In this document: in pieces, positions 32,925-43,836 of the stretch
Numbering within the stretch: the stretch's first letter is position 1
How the letters are laid out: each line of letters starts with the position of its first letter
Assembly: GCA_036874045.1 (NCBI GenBank)
Contig: JAZBRI010000008.1
Location: 6,711,001 to 6,775,000, forward strand
Direction: 5' to 3'
DNA: 64,000 nt
Origin: Cymodocea nodosa
Taxonomy: Eukaryota; Streptophyta; Magnoliopsida; Alismatales; Cymodoceaceae
The notes under the pieces: model-generated
The model's database searches: none
What the model was told of the DNA's origin: nothing
What the model saw: the letters and a program-made list of their open reading frames with translations, nothing else
Made by a program: the position numbers and the translations under genes

Positions 32925-35900
32925 TTTGTTTTGTAGGAGGAAACAACATCAAAATGGATCTTGGACAGTGGAGCGTCAAGTCACATGACCAGACAGAAAA
33001 GTCTACTACAAAATTTTACAAATACCATGAAAGGAAGTGTAACATTTGGAAACAAAAGCAAAGATAAAATCATAGGTATGGGCAATGTTCAAATAACTCC
33101 GACTTGTGTTATTTCGAATGTACTATATGTAGAAAACCTAGGGTTTAATTTGCTAAGTGTTATAAAACTAATTGAAAATGGATATTATGTAGTGTTTGAA
33201 GATAATGTATACAAAATTATTGATAAAAATACAGAAGAAATTAAGTTCATTGCTAAAAGAAAAGGTTTTGTATGTATTTTATCTTTACCTTCTGGTGCAG
33301 TTGATTTAAATTCATGTTTGCTAGCTGAAACTAGTGATGCATATTTGTGGCATAGAAGGATTGAGCATATAAATATGAAACTATTACATAAACTATCTAG
33401 AAAACATTTAGTGAGAGGTTTACCAAAGATTAAATACTCAAAGGACTTTATGTGTGATGCATGTGAGTTAGGTAAACTTCATAAAAACACTTTTAAATCC
33501 AAAATTGATATTTCAAGCAAGAGAGTCTTAGAACTTATACATATGGATCTATTTGGACCAACAAGAATCATGAGTCTTGGTGGTAAACGGTATGTATTTG
33601 TTTTAGTAGATGACTTCTCTAGATACACTTGGGTATATTTTCTAGCATCTAAGACAGAAGTTTTTGAAAAGTTAAAAATGTTTTGCAATCTTGTTCAAAA
33701 TGAACAAAGTGTCTCCATTCAAAAACTTAGGAGTGATCATGGTACTGAATTTGATAATGATCAAATGGATAATTATTGTAATAAGCATGACATTGATCAC
33801 AGATTTCCTTTTCCAAGAGCAACAAGTCAAAATGGTGTTGTTGAGAGAAAGAATAGATCACTTCATGAAATGGCCAGAACTATGTTGAATGAACATAAGT
33901 TACTTCAAAATCTTTAGGCTGAAGCAGTGAATACAGCTTGTTATGTTATTAACAGAAGTCATTTAAGACCTCGTGTTAATAAAACTCCTTTTGAAATTAT
34001 GTTTAATAGGGTTCCAAAAATTTCCTATATGAAACCATTTGGCTGCAAGTGTTTTATTCTTAATACTAAGGATAAAAGGGATAAATTTCAAGCCAAAGCG
34101 GATGATGAAATTTTTGTAGGTTACTCTACTAGAAGTAAAGCCTATAGAGTATATAACAAGACTTCTAGAACTATTGAAGAAATCCTCCATGTAAGCTTCA
34201 ATGAAAATTCTTTTTGAGAATCTCAATCTAAAGCTGATAATAATTATATGATCAATCTCCCAAAAGAGTTAGAGATCAATAGAGAGATTGAAGATTTATC
34301 TGAGAAAATAAAAAATATGAACTTAAATGATCAAACTAATGATGAAAGTGGACCTTCAGATGTTGATGAGAATATTAAGGAACATTAGAGAAATTGGCGT
34401 TATTCTTCATCACATCCCATTACTCAAGTCATTGGTAATATTAATGAGGGAGTTAAAACTAGAGCTTCAGTAAATTTAAATAGTATGTGTATGTTTGTTT
34501 CTATGGTGGAACCAAGGAATATACAAGAAGAATTATCTAATGAAAATTGGATAGTGGCAATGCAAGAAGAACTAAATCAATTCATCAGAAATGATGTTTA
34601 GGAATTAGTCTCTTCACTAGAAAACCAATCCATAATAGGCACAAAGTGGATCTTTAGTAACAAAGTTAACGAAATTGGTCAAGTTATAAGGAACAAAGCT
34701 AGATTAGTTGCACAGGGGTATACATAGGAAGAAGGACTAGATTATGATGAAACATTTGCTCTTGTGGCTAGGTTAGAAAGTATTAGAATATTATTGGCCT
34801 ATGCTTGTTATATGAATTTTAAACTATATCAAATGGATGTAAAGAGTGCATTTCTAAATGGTTTAATTAATGAAGAAGTCTATGTAAAAAAACCTCCTGG
34901 ATTTGAAGATATTAAAAATCCTGACTTGGTGTATAAATTGAAGAAAGCCTTATATGGTTTGAAGCAAGCACCTAGATCATGGTATGAAAGATTATCTACT
35001 TTTTTAATAGAAAAAGGCTATATCATGGGAAAAGTGGAACATACTTTATTTATCAAGAGAGATGGTAAAGATTAGATTGTTGTTCAACATATGTGGATGA
35101 TATAATCTTTGGAGCAACCTTTGATAAGCTGATAAAAATATTCTCTGAAGAGATGACTAATAAGTTTGAAATGAGTATGATAGGAGAACTTTCATATTTT
35201 CTAGGACTGCAAATTAAGTAAATGGATAAAGGTATATTTTTAAATCAGGAAAAACATGCAGATGAAATGCTTAAGAAATTTAATTTTAATGATACAAGGA
35301 TTCGAGGAACTCCTATGAGTACTTCTTTAAAGTTAGATATTGATGACATAGGAAAATCAATAGATCAAAGAAAATACAGAAGTATGTTTGGTTCTTTACT
35401 TTATTTGACAGCTAGTAGACCTGATATTATGTTTGTTGTGTGTGCTTGTGCTAGATTTCAATCTAATCCTAAAGAATCACACTCAAGTGTTGTTACAAGA
35501 ATATTTAGATATATACAAGGAACTAAAAAATTTCGAACTGTATTATTCTAAGGATCGTTCAATAGATCTTATAGGATATACTGATGTTGATTATGCAGGA
35601 TCTAAATTTGATAGAAAGAGTACAAGTGGCCCATGTTAATTATTGGGAAATAATTTGGTGTCATGGTTTAGTAAAAAGCAAAACTATGTAGCACTCTCTA
35701 ATACAGAAGTTGAATATGTTGCTGCTGCATTGTGTTGCACTCTGATTCTGTGGATAAGGCAAACTTTAGAAGATTTTGGATTATCTTATGATACAACTGA
35801 GATTTATTGTGATAGTAATTTAGCAATAAATCTTTCCAAAAATCCTGTATTACATTCTAGAGCAAAGCATATAGAGGTTGGACATCATTTTCTAAGAGAT

Positions 35901-36041
35901 AACGTAATTAAAGGAAAAATTAAATTAGAATTTGTGTCTAGTAAAAATCAATTAGCCAATATATTTACAAAATCTCTAAACGAAAATACATTCTACAACA
36001 TAAGATTAAATTTGGGTATTTGTAGGACGTGTGACGTGTAA
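32925..36041 (+). pseudogene. Copia-2 pol: protease, integrase, RT, RNase H
   Basis: Protease: WILDSGASSHMT at about 32953. Integrase: LWHRRIEHINMKLLHKL...CDACELGKLHK (His-His-Cys-Cys; the usual Gly before the second His is Glu), then catalytic Asp in HMDLFGPT (33544), Asp in RSDHGTEFD (33737) and Glu in VVERKNRS (33843). RT: WIFSNKVNEIG, KSAFLNGLINEEV, YGLKQAPRSWYERL, then a one-base deletion at about 35082 just before YVDD. RNase H: DVDYAGSKFDRKSTSG, LVSWFSKKQNYVALSNTEVEYVAAALCC; ends CDV at 36041. Stops at L-stop-AEAV, DV-stop-ELV, YT-stop-EEG, KD-stop-IVV, IK-stop-MDKG and C-stop-LLGN replace Trp or Gln. Confidence 0.92.
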
Positions 36042-36537
36042 AATGCTTAGACTCCACAAAAAGATAAATATTATTGATAATGTTGTTCACCTCATAGATA
36101 TTATATACTTATCATAAATATCTAAATAATATCTAAACTGTTGCTTAAGATACTATGTATTTATTGTAAATTCATAGTAGTATCTTATTGATTTTAAGTA
36201 GTTTATCAATTTTAATGATTTTTACAATTTTAAGTGGAAGTGTAAATGAAAAACATTAAATACTTCTGACATTTTGAAATTTTGATTAAATGTTTTCTTT
36301 GAATCAAGGAAAATGCATATGATCATGCATAAATTTGACTTAATTGATTAAACTTGTAGAATAAGATATATGTAACTCATCTTAAACTGTTAATCAAAAC
36401 TATAAGCTTATTGAAACTGATTCATATTTTTAGTAAAATCATAGAAGTAAAAATTGTATGAGATTTGTGCTTTATTGCATCTATATTAATGGAATATATA
36501 TATACTGTGCTTAAAATGAAAAGTGCTTACAAAGTGA

Positions 36538-36727
36538 AAATCTTTGAGAGTTTATTGATCAGTTTGATCATGAGCCTTTTATACTTGAGTAGATAGGTAT
36601 GTAAGGATTGTTGTCCTCAAAAAGGATTCTTTAAATCTAGCAACCTAAGGTCCTGATCAGATCTGGGATTGTTGATTGAAAGCTCATTACAGGGGTACAT
36701 TAGAAAGCTCTTGTATGATTCAAGCTT
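36538..36727 (+). repeat. 190-bp conserved core, copy in Copia-2
   Basis: Sense-strand copy: CTTTGAGAGTTTATTGATCA ... CTCTTGTATGATTCAAGCTT. It contains two GATTGTTG and two GAAAGCTC direct repeats and the segment CCTGATCAGATCTGGG. Confidence 0.85.
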
Positions 36728-37096
36728 TTCAAACTAACTTTTAAAGAAAATTATCAATAATTGCTGTTTTGAAAAGAAAAGGGTTTTTCATTAATTACAG
36801 ATATCTTTGAATCAAATATAGTTTCTACCAATATGACTACTAAGTTATTGAATCAACATTAGTACTTTTGAAAATGTTTATTCGAAATACTTTCTTTTAT
36901 TCTCCTTGAATTAATCATATTGAGTTCAAAGTTGTGTTTTGATTCATATACAGTAGGACTTGATTCTGGAAATCATTTTTGATGAAGTCGAAATAACGGA
37001 GGTTTCTAAAAAGAAAATTTAACATAGTTATACTTAACATCTATTGTTATACAAGTATATTTTGTATGTTATTGAATATATGAGAAGTATATTTGT

Positions 37097-37106
37097 AGGG
37101 GGAGGA
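37097..37106 (+). other. Internal purine tract upstream of ORF-X
   Basis: AGGGGGAGGA within TTTGTAGGGGGAGGATTAAC. The same tract is kept in Copia-1 (6317-6326), Copia-3 (44262-44271), Copia-4 (53133-53142) and Copia-5 (60079-60088). It could serve as an extra plus-strand primer or be the relic of a former 3' end. Confidence 0.5.
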
Positions 37107-37531
37107 TTAACAATGTCCAAAACAGATTAATATAATTCAGAATACAAATCTTGGTTAATCTGAATTAATGTCCTCTTAAAAGTTTGATAAAATAATTTAT
37201 AAAGACAAACAAACTATTTTAGATTCAAAGGATAGGAATGTTAGAATAGTTTACAATGTTCTTAAGAAAATGATAAGGTATAGCTATTGTGATGTGTTCA
37301 GAACGTTTCAGTTGGAAGCATCCGAAAATTATTTTAATTATACTAACTAAATGTTATGTTAGATAAGGTAACGTGTAAAACTACCTCTAGACAACGTTTT
37401 ACTCGTTAGGTTAGTTAACTCAACGAGTTATACTAGAATTTTTTGGGTATCTTAATTGAATAAACTATATTCAATACTCATTTGAAATCCAAACCCGACT
37501 TATACACGTTGAGTTACTCACCTAAAAACCC

Positions 37532-37539
37532 TATTTAAA
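37532..37539 (+). promoter_or_regulatory. Candidate TATA box of ORF-X (Copia-2)
   Basis: TATTTAAA 83 bases before the ATG at 37622, in the conserved context ACCCTATTTAAACACTTATT. Confidence 0.45.
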
Positions 37540-37621
37540 CACTTATTACATGGGCACTTAGGTTATTTGTAAACTCTGTCAAGAAAATCTTTCCCGCTTG
37601 TTGTTGTTACAACCTGTGACG

Positions 37622-39361
37622 ATGGTCTCTAAGTTCTACAAAGGTCGTGGTAGAGGAAAAGGCAAAAGCAGAGGAGATGCAAAAGGAAAAGAAATAGAGA
37701 ATGATGAAGTTCCACGCACTTGGTTCAAGAAAATATTTCGAGTGGAAAAAAGGTTAGCAGAAATTTATAGAGATTACTTCTTTCCTCAAGGTATACTAGA
37801 TGAAGTTAGACAAGAGCTTCAAAATACTGATGAAAATATTACATACATGGGTATTCGTAGTAAAATTGATAGACAATACAGAATGAAATGTGCTGAGATT
37901 GCATTTCTCGAGCAGTATGCAAAATATTTAGAAAAAGGTGTAGGTACATCAACTAGAATTCCTTAAATACCAATAAACAGTACAAGACTACATGCATTTG
38001 AGGAAGAGCATGAATCAGCTATCCCTACCCCTTTATATTCAAAACAAGTAGAATCAAATATTGCTGTAGATAAAAGAAAAGTTGACAATCTTCGAAAGGC
38101 TATAGCAATAGAAAGTGCCTTCGAAGAATTAAAGCATAAAACTTTTATGGAGCAATTTGAAAAGAAAACATCAATAGTTGCAGAAGAGAAACAGAAATGT
38201 TATAGAAGAAGAAAAGTCAGAAATATTATGTCTACAAAGATAAAGTCTATTGGACAAGGACAATCAGATGAAAATTTATTTCCAAAGGACAATATATGTC
38301 TAGATATTGTACCTTATTGTGCATCTGATAAACTCATAAGTTCCGAGCATACTGAAACTGATGATGATAATGAGACTTTATTTTCTCTTGCTAGAAAACT
38401 TGAGAAGAAATGCAAGTCAAATATAAGCTCAAGTTTTTCTATTAGTACAAGTCCTGATGATGTAGAAATTGAAAAATCAGAGCATCAGGCACCTCACATT
38501 GAACAAGTTATTGCAGATATAATTGACAATGTTGAGGCAGTAACTAGTTCACAGGCTGAATTGTCTAGAGTAGTAGATATTGAAAATGTTAAGACTCCAG
38601 AAGAGCTAAATGTTAACCAGCCTTCTTCAAAATTTATAGAAGTAGAGTTTGAGAATTCACAACATGTATCAATAGAGATATCTATTGAACAAAATGAACA
38701 ATTACAGATTGATACACCGACTATAGAATTTATGGAAACATTGAACTCTGATCATTCTATAGAGACTGATCCAATGAATGTAGAGCATATTGAAAATGTT
38801 CCTAACACTATTGAAGTTGAAGAATCAAGCTTACCTGAGCAGCTTCAAGATAATATTTTGATAGAGGAACAAAATGACATTCATTTTGAAGAAGAGATTC
38901 CTAAAGATGAAATAAATTCAGAATCACGGCGTCAGGTATCAACTTCTTTGTACAGAATAATAAATATTCAAGGAAATTCAATTCATTTTAGATCTGAAGA
39001 AGCATTGCAGAAATATAATAATTTGATTATATGTCAAATTCTGCATGCTCGACCAATAAAATTCAGAAATTTGATGGAAATAAAAGATCTATTTGAGTAT
39101 CAAGGCCTTATTCAATTTTTGCTAGTTGGAACGAAATGGAAGCAATACACAGAGCTTATTACAACTTTTTATAGCAATCTGGTCAAGAATGAAAATTTTC
39201 TGAAAACTCAAATAAATCAACGGGAGCTTATATTGTCTCCTTAGTTAATTTTTGAAGTTTTGGGATTAAAAAATAAAGGTGTTGTTGTTACAAACAAATT
39301 TGACATAATTAGATAATTGGAATGGAACATTCAGTCTTTATCAAAAATTCCAGATGTATAT
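37622..39361 (+). pseudogene. ORF-X of Copia-2, 3' end removed by Copia-3
   Basis: Start chosen at 37622 (MVSKFYKGRGRGKGKSRGD), the start kept in all copies. One frame runs about 580 codons with stops only at 37964 (P-stop-IPIN, CAA to TAA), 39242 (SP-stop-LIF) and about 39315 (R-stop-LEWN). Order: basic Gly/Arg N-terminus; WFKKIFRVEKRLAEIYRDYF; EQYAKYLEKGVG; KETFMEQFEKK-like basic coil; long acidic Glu/Asp/Ser middle; then ALQKYNNLIICQILHARPIKF, LFEYQGLIQFL, FYSNLVKNENFL. The last part resembles the Athila ORF-1 / plant transposon protein family. Copia-3 is inserted after DVY. Confidence 0.75.
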
Positions 39362-41077
39362 TGTAGGATCGTATGGCTACACAAGAGGGGGGTGAATTGT
39401 GTATTTTTAATATTTTCTGAAATATAATTGAAACTTTAAAACTCAAAAACAAGTGGAGACATTGTTTTCATAAAATCATTTTTATTCAAGGTTTCAATTA
39501 CAATATACAATTCAATTCTCCTCAGAAATTGTAGATGCAATTATATTTCGATACCATGTTTCATCTATACAATTTCATAACTACAAACAGAGAAAACTAA
39601 TTTACGGAATTTAAAACATTTCTCCCTGTTTGAGATCTTTCTTCTTCTTCTTTTTTCTTCTTCAGCAATTCTTCAGTGACGAATATCTTGTCTTTTTATG
39701 CTTCACTGAATTTGCTTTCTTCTGATACTTCAAATCGTCAATGATGAAAATCTTACCTTTTTATGCTTCACTGAATTTTCTTCCACTTGAGAGATTTTGC
39801 CTGAAGAGGTGTTTTTGATCCTTGAAAAAGATTTTTCTTTTGGTGTGCAGGGATGGTTTGATCAACAAGAATTCTATGCCTTTTATACTATATCTTCATT
39901 TCATGCATATCCTTCACGTTTAACCACTACGAGTTTTTCACTTCTCCACGTCTTTTCTTTTTCTTTCATCGAAACACACACGTTCTAACCCACATTTATA
40001 TTTCGAATTTTCTTTAATCATCAGTCCTGGATCTCTGAAAAATTTGCTGCAAAATAAACTTTCTCATCCCAAATTTTTCATCAATGTAATAAGAAGTCGT
40101 TACTTTAATGTTAACTAAACGAGTAACACAAGTATATATATATAACTTAACGTTTCTAACTTAACGAGTTCCTCATGTGCCATTTCACGTGACAAGTACT
40201 ATAGCTAACTTAACAAACTAAGTCTGTGGTGTTATGCTAACTCAATGAACCAACTTAACCTTTCTTTCGGAAGGTTAAACGATAACTCACCGAAAATAGT
40301 TTAAGTTTCAGATAGTTACGGATGTAAGTCATCGAAAAACTCTTTATATTATAAAACTAGTAAGACACGTGTCAAGACCTGAAAACATGACTTAAGTTAC
40401 CTTTCGGATAGTTACAACTGTAAGTTTCCAAAAAAAAAAAACTTTAACTCACCGATTCAGTAATAAACAAATGTTTTTATAATAAGAATTTTACCATGTG
40501 CAAAAATAACAACTTAAGTTTATAATGCTAACCTAACGTGTTGCCTTAGTGTTCAATATAGCAACTCAACGCATTTAGTTATGTTAACTTAACGAGTTAA
40601 ACATGTGCACCTCACGTGATACAATACAACATTCGTAACTTATAATTTCACCACGTGTATAACACTAACTTAACGAGTTTGTCTCTTCTTTTACTCACTA
40701 ACTTAATGAGTTATCATGTGACCTATTTTAACCTTTAAGCCTTTAACTTAACGAGTTTTCATGTGACCTCTATACAAACAAAACTCTAACTTAACGAGTT
40801 GTCTAAACGTGCACTATTCATGATACAGAAGATATAACTTTAAAACATATCATGATTTTCAATAAAAACACACGTTAACTTAACGTTTAGCTAAATGAGA
40901 AATTAATGCAACGAAACGACTAGTTATTAACTTCAGATCCAATACAGACAAGTATTTATATTAGTAAGCTTTTTCTGTATTAATTGATGATTTTAATTTC
41001 TTTTCACAAGCAATAGTAATTGAGCAAATATGATTATTTTCATTCAGCACACATCATCAAAACAAAAATACTCAACA
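39362..41077 (-). repeat. 3' LTR of Copia-3
   Basis: 1716 bases, TGTTGAGTATTTTTG at 41077 to GATCCTACA at 39362. A TATA box lies at 39879-39887. Compared with the Copia-1 and Copia-4 LTRs it has a 185-bp block at about 40255-40445 with TTTCGGAAGGTTA and TTTCGGATAGTTA motifs. Confidence 0.92.
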
Positions 41078-41499
41078 ATCTCCCCCTTTTCGATGATGAC
41101 AAAACCATATTAAATCAATTATGACTTAAGCTTATTTCTATTGTTTGTGTAAATTTTACCTCTCAGAACTAAAACTCTTAGATGTCAATAATTATATAAG
41201 TATCCGTTTTCTAATTATCATCTGTCAGATTACAATAACCATTTAAATAGCATCTCCTTTTATAATATATATATATGCAATTAAGATCATAATCATCTTT
41301 TTATAATATATCTCCCCCTTTTTGTCATTAATCAAAAAGATAATTACAGAGAATATATATATATATATAAGAGAATTACAACAACTCTTTCTATAAACAA
41401 GAATAATAATTGAACACATTTACAGAAAAATGTATTGTTCAATGAATCAAACAAGTAATACAAACATTACATTTTGTATTCAAAAACAAATGAAAGCAG
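41078..41499 (-). other. Terminal region of Copia-3 with two polypurine tracts
   Basis: The primary tract AAAAGGGGGAGAT (41078-41090) adjoins the 3' LTR start. A second, AAAGGGGGAGA, lies at 41311-41322. Duplicate purine tracts are a recognised Sirevirus feature. Copia-5 has both (58045-58056 and 58384-58396). The remainder is noncoding. Confidence 0.7.
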
Positions 41500-43746
41500 T
41501 TATCGACCCCTCCTAAGTATATCACTTATAGCATTACATATTTTATCTCCTAGATGCCTAATATTATTTCTAATGTCGTTAAACACTACATCTAAGTCAG
41601 GAGGTAGCTGGGTTTGCTGTTCTGCTTGAACTGAATAACTTTGTTGTTGTTGTATATGGTCTGTATCAGGTTGTTGTTGTTGTCATTGAGGTTTATGCAT
41701 GACTTGGAATTTTTGCAAATCTTTGACACTAAATGCTTTCATGCCTTTAGTTTCAGAGGGCCAATCGGATAAAGTCAATTGGCTTGCAAGGATTCTACAT
41801 ACAACATCACCATAAAATAACTTTGAACTCATATGCTGTAGTTGAGACATAAAAACATCAAACCAATTGATTTGAATTCTATTCAACAGGCCATAAGTTG
41901 CATATAAATAGCTTCTGTTGACTTCCAAATTGTGTCCAACTCTCTGAAATAAATTTGCAATAAACCTTGCCTCTGCATTCAGATTTTCCATTAATCTCAT
42001 TTTAGAATATACATCTGAAATTTTTGATAAAGACTGAATGTTCCATTCTAGTTGTCTTATCATGTCAAATCTGTTTGTAACAACAACACCTTCATTATTT
42101 AATCCTAAAACTTCAAAAATTAACTCAGGAGACAATATAAACTCTAGTTCATTTATTTGAGTTTTTAGAAAATTTCCATTCTTGACCAGATTGCTATAAA
42201 AAGCTACAATAAGCTCTGTGTATTGCTTCCAATTCGTTTCTCTTGGCAAGAATTTAATGAGGCCTTGAAACTCAAATAGATCTCTTATTTCCATCAAATT
42301 TCTGAATTTTATTGGACGAGCATGCAGAATCTGACATGTAATCAGATTATTGTATTTCTGCAATGCTTCTTCAGATCTAAAATGAATTGCTTTACCTTGA
42401 ATTTTTAATATTGTACACAAAGAAGGTGTTACTTGAAGCCGTGATTCAGAGTTTAATTCATCTTCGGGAACCTCTTCTTCAAAATGAATGTCATGTTGTT
42501 CCTCTTCCAAAATATTATCTTGAAGTTGCTTAGGTAAGCTTGATTCTTCAGCTTCAACAATGTTAGTAACATTGTCAATATGCTCAACATTCATCTGTTC
42601 AGTCTCTATAGAATGTTCAAAGTTCAATTTTTTCACAAATTCTACAATTGGTGTATCTGTCTGTAATTGTTCATTTTGTTCAACAGATAATTCCATTGAT
42701 TCATGCTGTGAATTCTCAGACTCTGGTTCTATAGATTCTGTAGAAGGCTGGTTAACTTTTAGCTCTTCTAGAGTCTTAAGATTTTCAATATCTGCTACTC
42801 TAGACAATTCAACCTGTGAACTAGTTACTGCTTCAACATTGTCAACTATATCTGCAATAACTTGTTCAATGTCAGGTGCCTGATGCTTTGATTTATCAAT
42901 TTCTGCATCATCAGGACTTTTACTAATAGAAAAACTTGAGCTCATATTTGACTTGTATTTCTTCTCAAGCTTTCTAGCAACGAAAAATAAAGTTTCATTA
43001 TTTTCATCAGTTTCAGTGTGTTCGGAACTGATGAGTTTATCAGATGCACAATAAGGTACAATGTCTAGACATACATTGTCCTTTGGAAATAAATTTTCAT
43101 CTGATTTTCCTTTTTCAATAGACTTTGTTTCCTTAGACATAATTTTTCTAACTTTCCTTCTTCTATAACATTTCTGTTTCTCCTTTTCAAGTATTGTTGT
43201 TTTCTTTTCAAATTGCTCCATAAAAGTTTTCTACTTTAATTCTTCTAAGGCACTTTCTATTGCAACGACCTTTCGAAGACTGTCAACTTTTGTTTTGTCT
43301 ATAGCAATATCTGATTCTACTTGTTTTGAATATAAAGGAGTAGGGATAACTGATTCATGCTTTTCCTCAAATGCATGTAGTCTTGTACCATTTATAGTAG
43401 TTTGAGGAGTTCTATTTGATGAACCTACACCTTTTTCCAAATATTTTGCATACTATTCCAAAAATGCAATCTCAGTACATTTCATTCTGTATTCTCTATC
43501 AAATTTACTATGAATACCCATGTATGTAATATTTGCATCAGTATGTTGAAGTTCTTGTCTAACTTCATCTAATATACCCTAAGGAAAGAAGTAATCTCTA
43601 TAAATTTCTACTAACTTTTTGTCCACTCGAAATATTTTCTTGAACCAAGTACGTGGAACTTCATCATTCTATATTTCTTTTCCTTTTGCATCTCTTCTGC
43701 TTTTGCCTTTTCCTCTGCCACGACCTTTGTAGAACTTGGAGACCAT
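41500..43746 (-). pseudogene. ORF-X of Copia-3, full length with few stops
   Basis: About 748 codons from MVSKFYKGRGRGKGKSRRD at 43746 to ILRRGR-TAA at 41500; the longest open run is 41683-43221 (512 aa). Stops: I-stop-ND, FP-stop-GIL, LE-stop-YAK, LK-stop-KTF and PQ-stop-QQ; most match CAG or CAA codons. Domains: basic N-terminus (1-25); coil-rich part (30-200); acidic repeats with EHQAPDIEQVIADIVDNVEA and NSQHESMELSVEQNEQ (220-430); C-terminal domain (450-690) with FYSNLVKNGNFLKTQINELE, SPELIFEVLGLNNEGVVV, LFQRVGHNLEVNRSYLYATY; Gln-rich tail. The C-terminal pattern is that of Athila ORF-1-like proteins. No signal peptide or clear membrane segment is seen. Confidence 0.8.
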
Positions 43747-43828
43747 CGTCGCAGGTTGTAATAGCAACAAGCAGGAAAGATTTTCTTGACAAAGTTTACA
43801 AATAACCTAAGTGCTCATGTAATAAGTG

Positions 43829-43836
43829 TTTAAATA
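43829..43836 (-). promoter_or_regulatory. Candidate TATA box of ORF-X (Copia-3)
   Basis: TATTTAAA on the minus strand, 83 bases before the ATG, same context as in Copia-2. Confidence 0.45.

Larger units (their letters stand above)
36042..37621 (+). mobile_element. Noncoding module between pol and ORF-X (Copia-2)
   Basis: 1.58 kb without a supported ORF. It holds the 190-bp core (36538-36727), an internal purine tract AGGGGGAGGA at 37097-37106, AACTCAACGAGTT motifs around 37430, and the ORF-X TATA box at 37532. Confidence 0.8.

Noticed and set aside
39797..39988. 63-codon ORF similar to 50354-50545
   Set aside because: Antisense to the copia R/U5 region in both Copia-3 LTRs; conserved only as LTR sequence.
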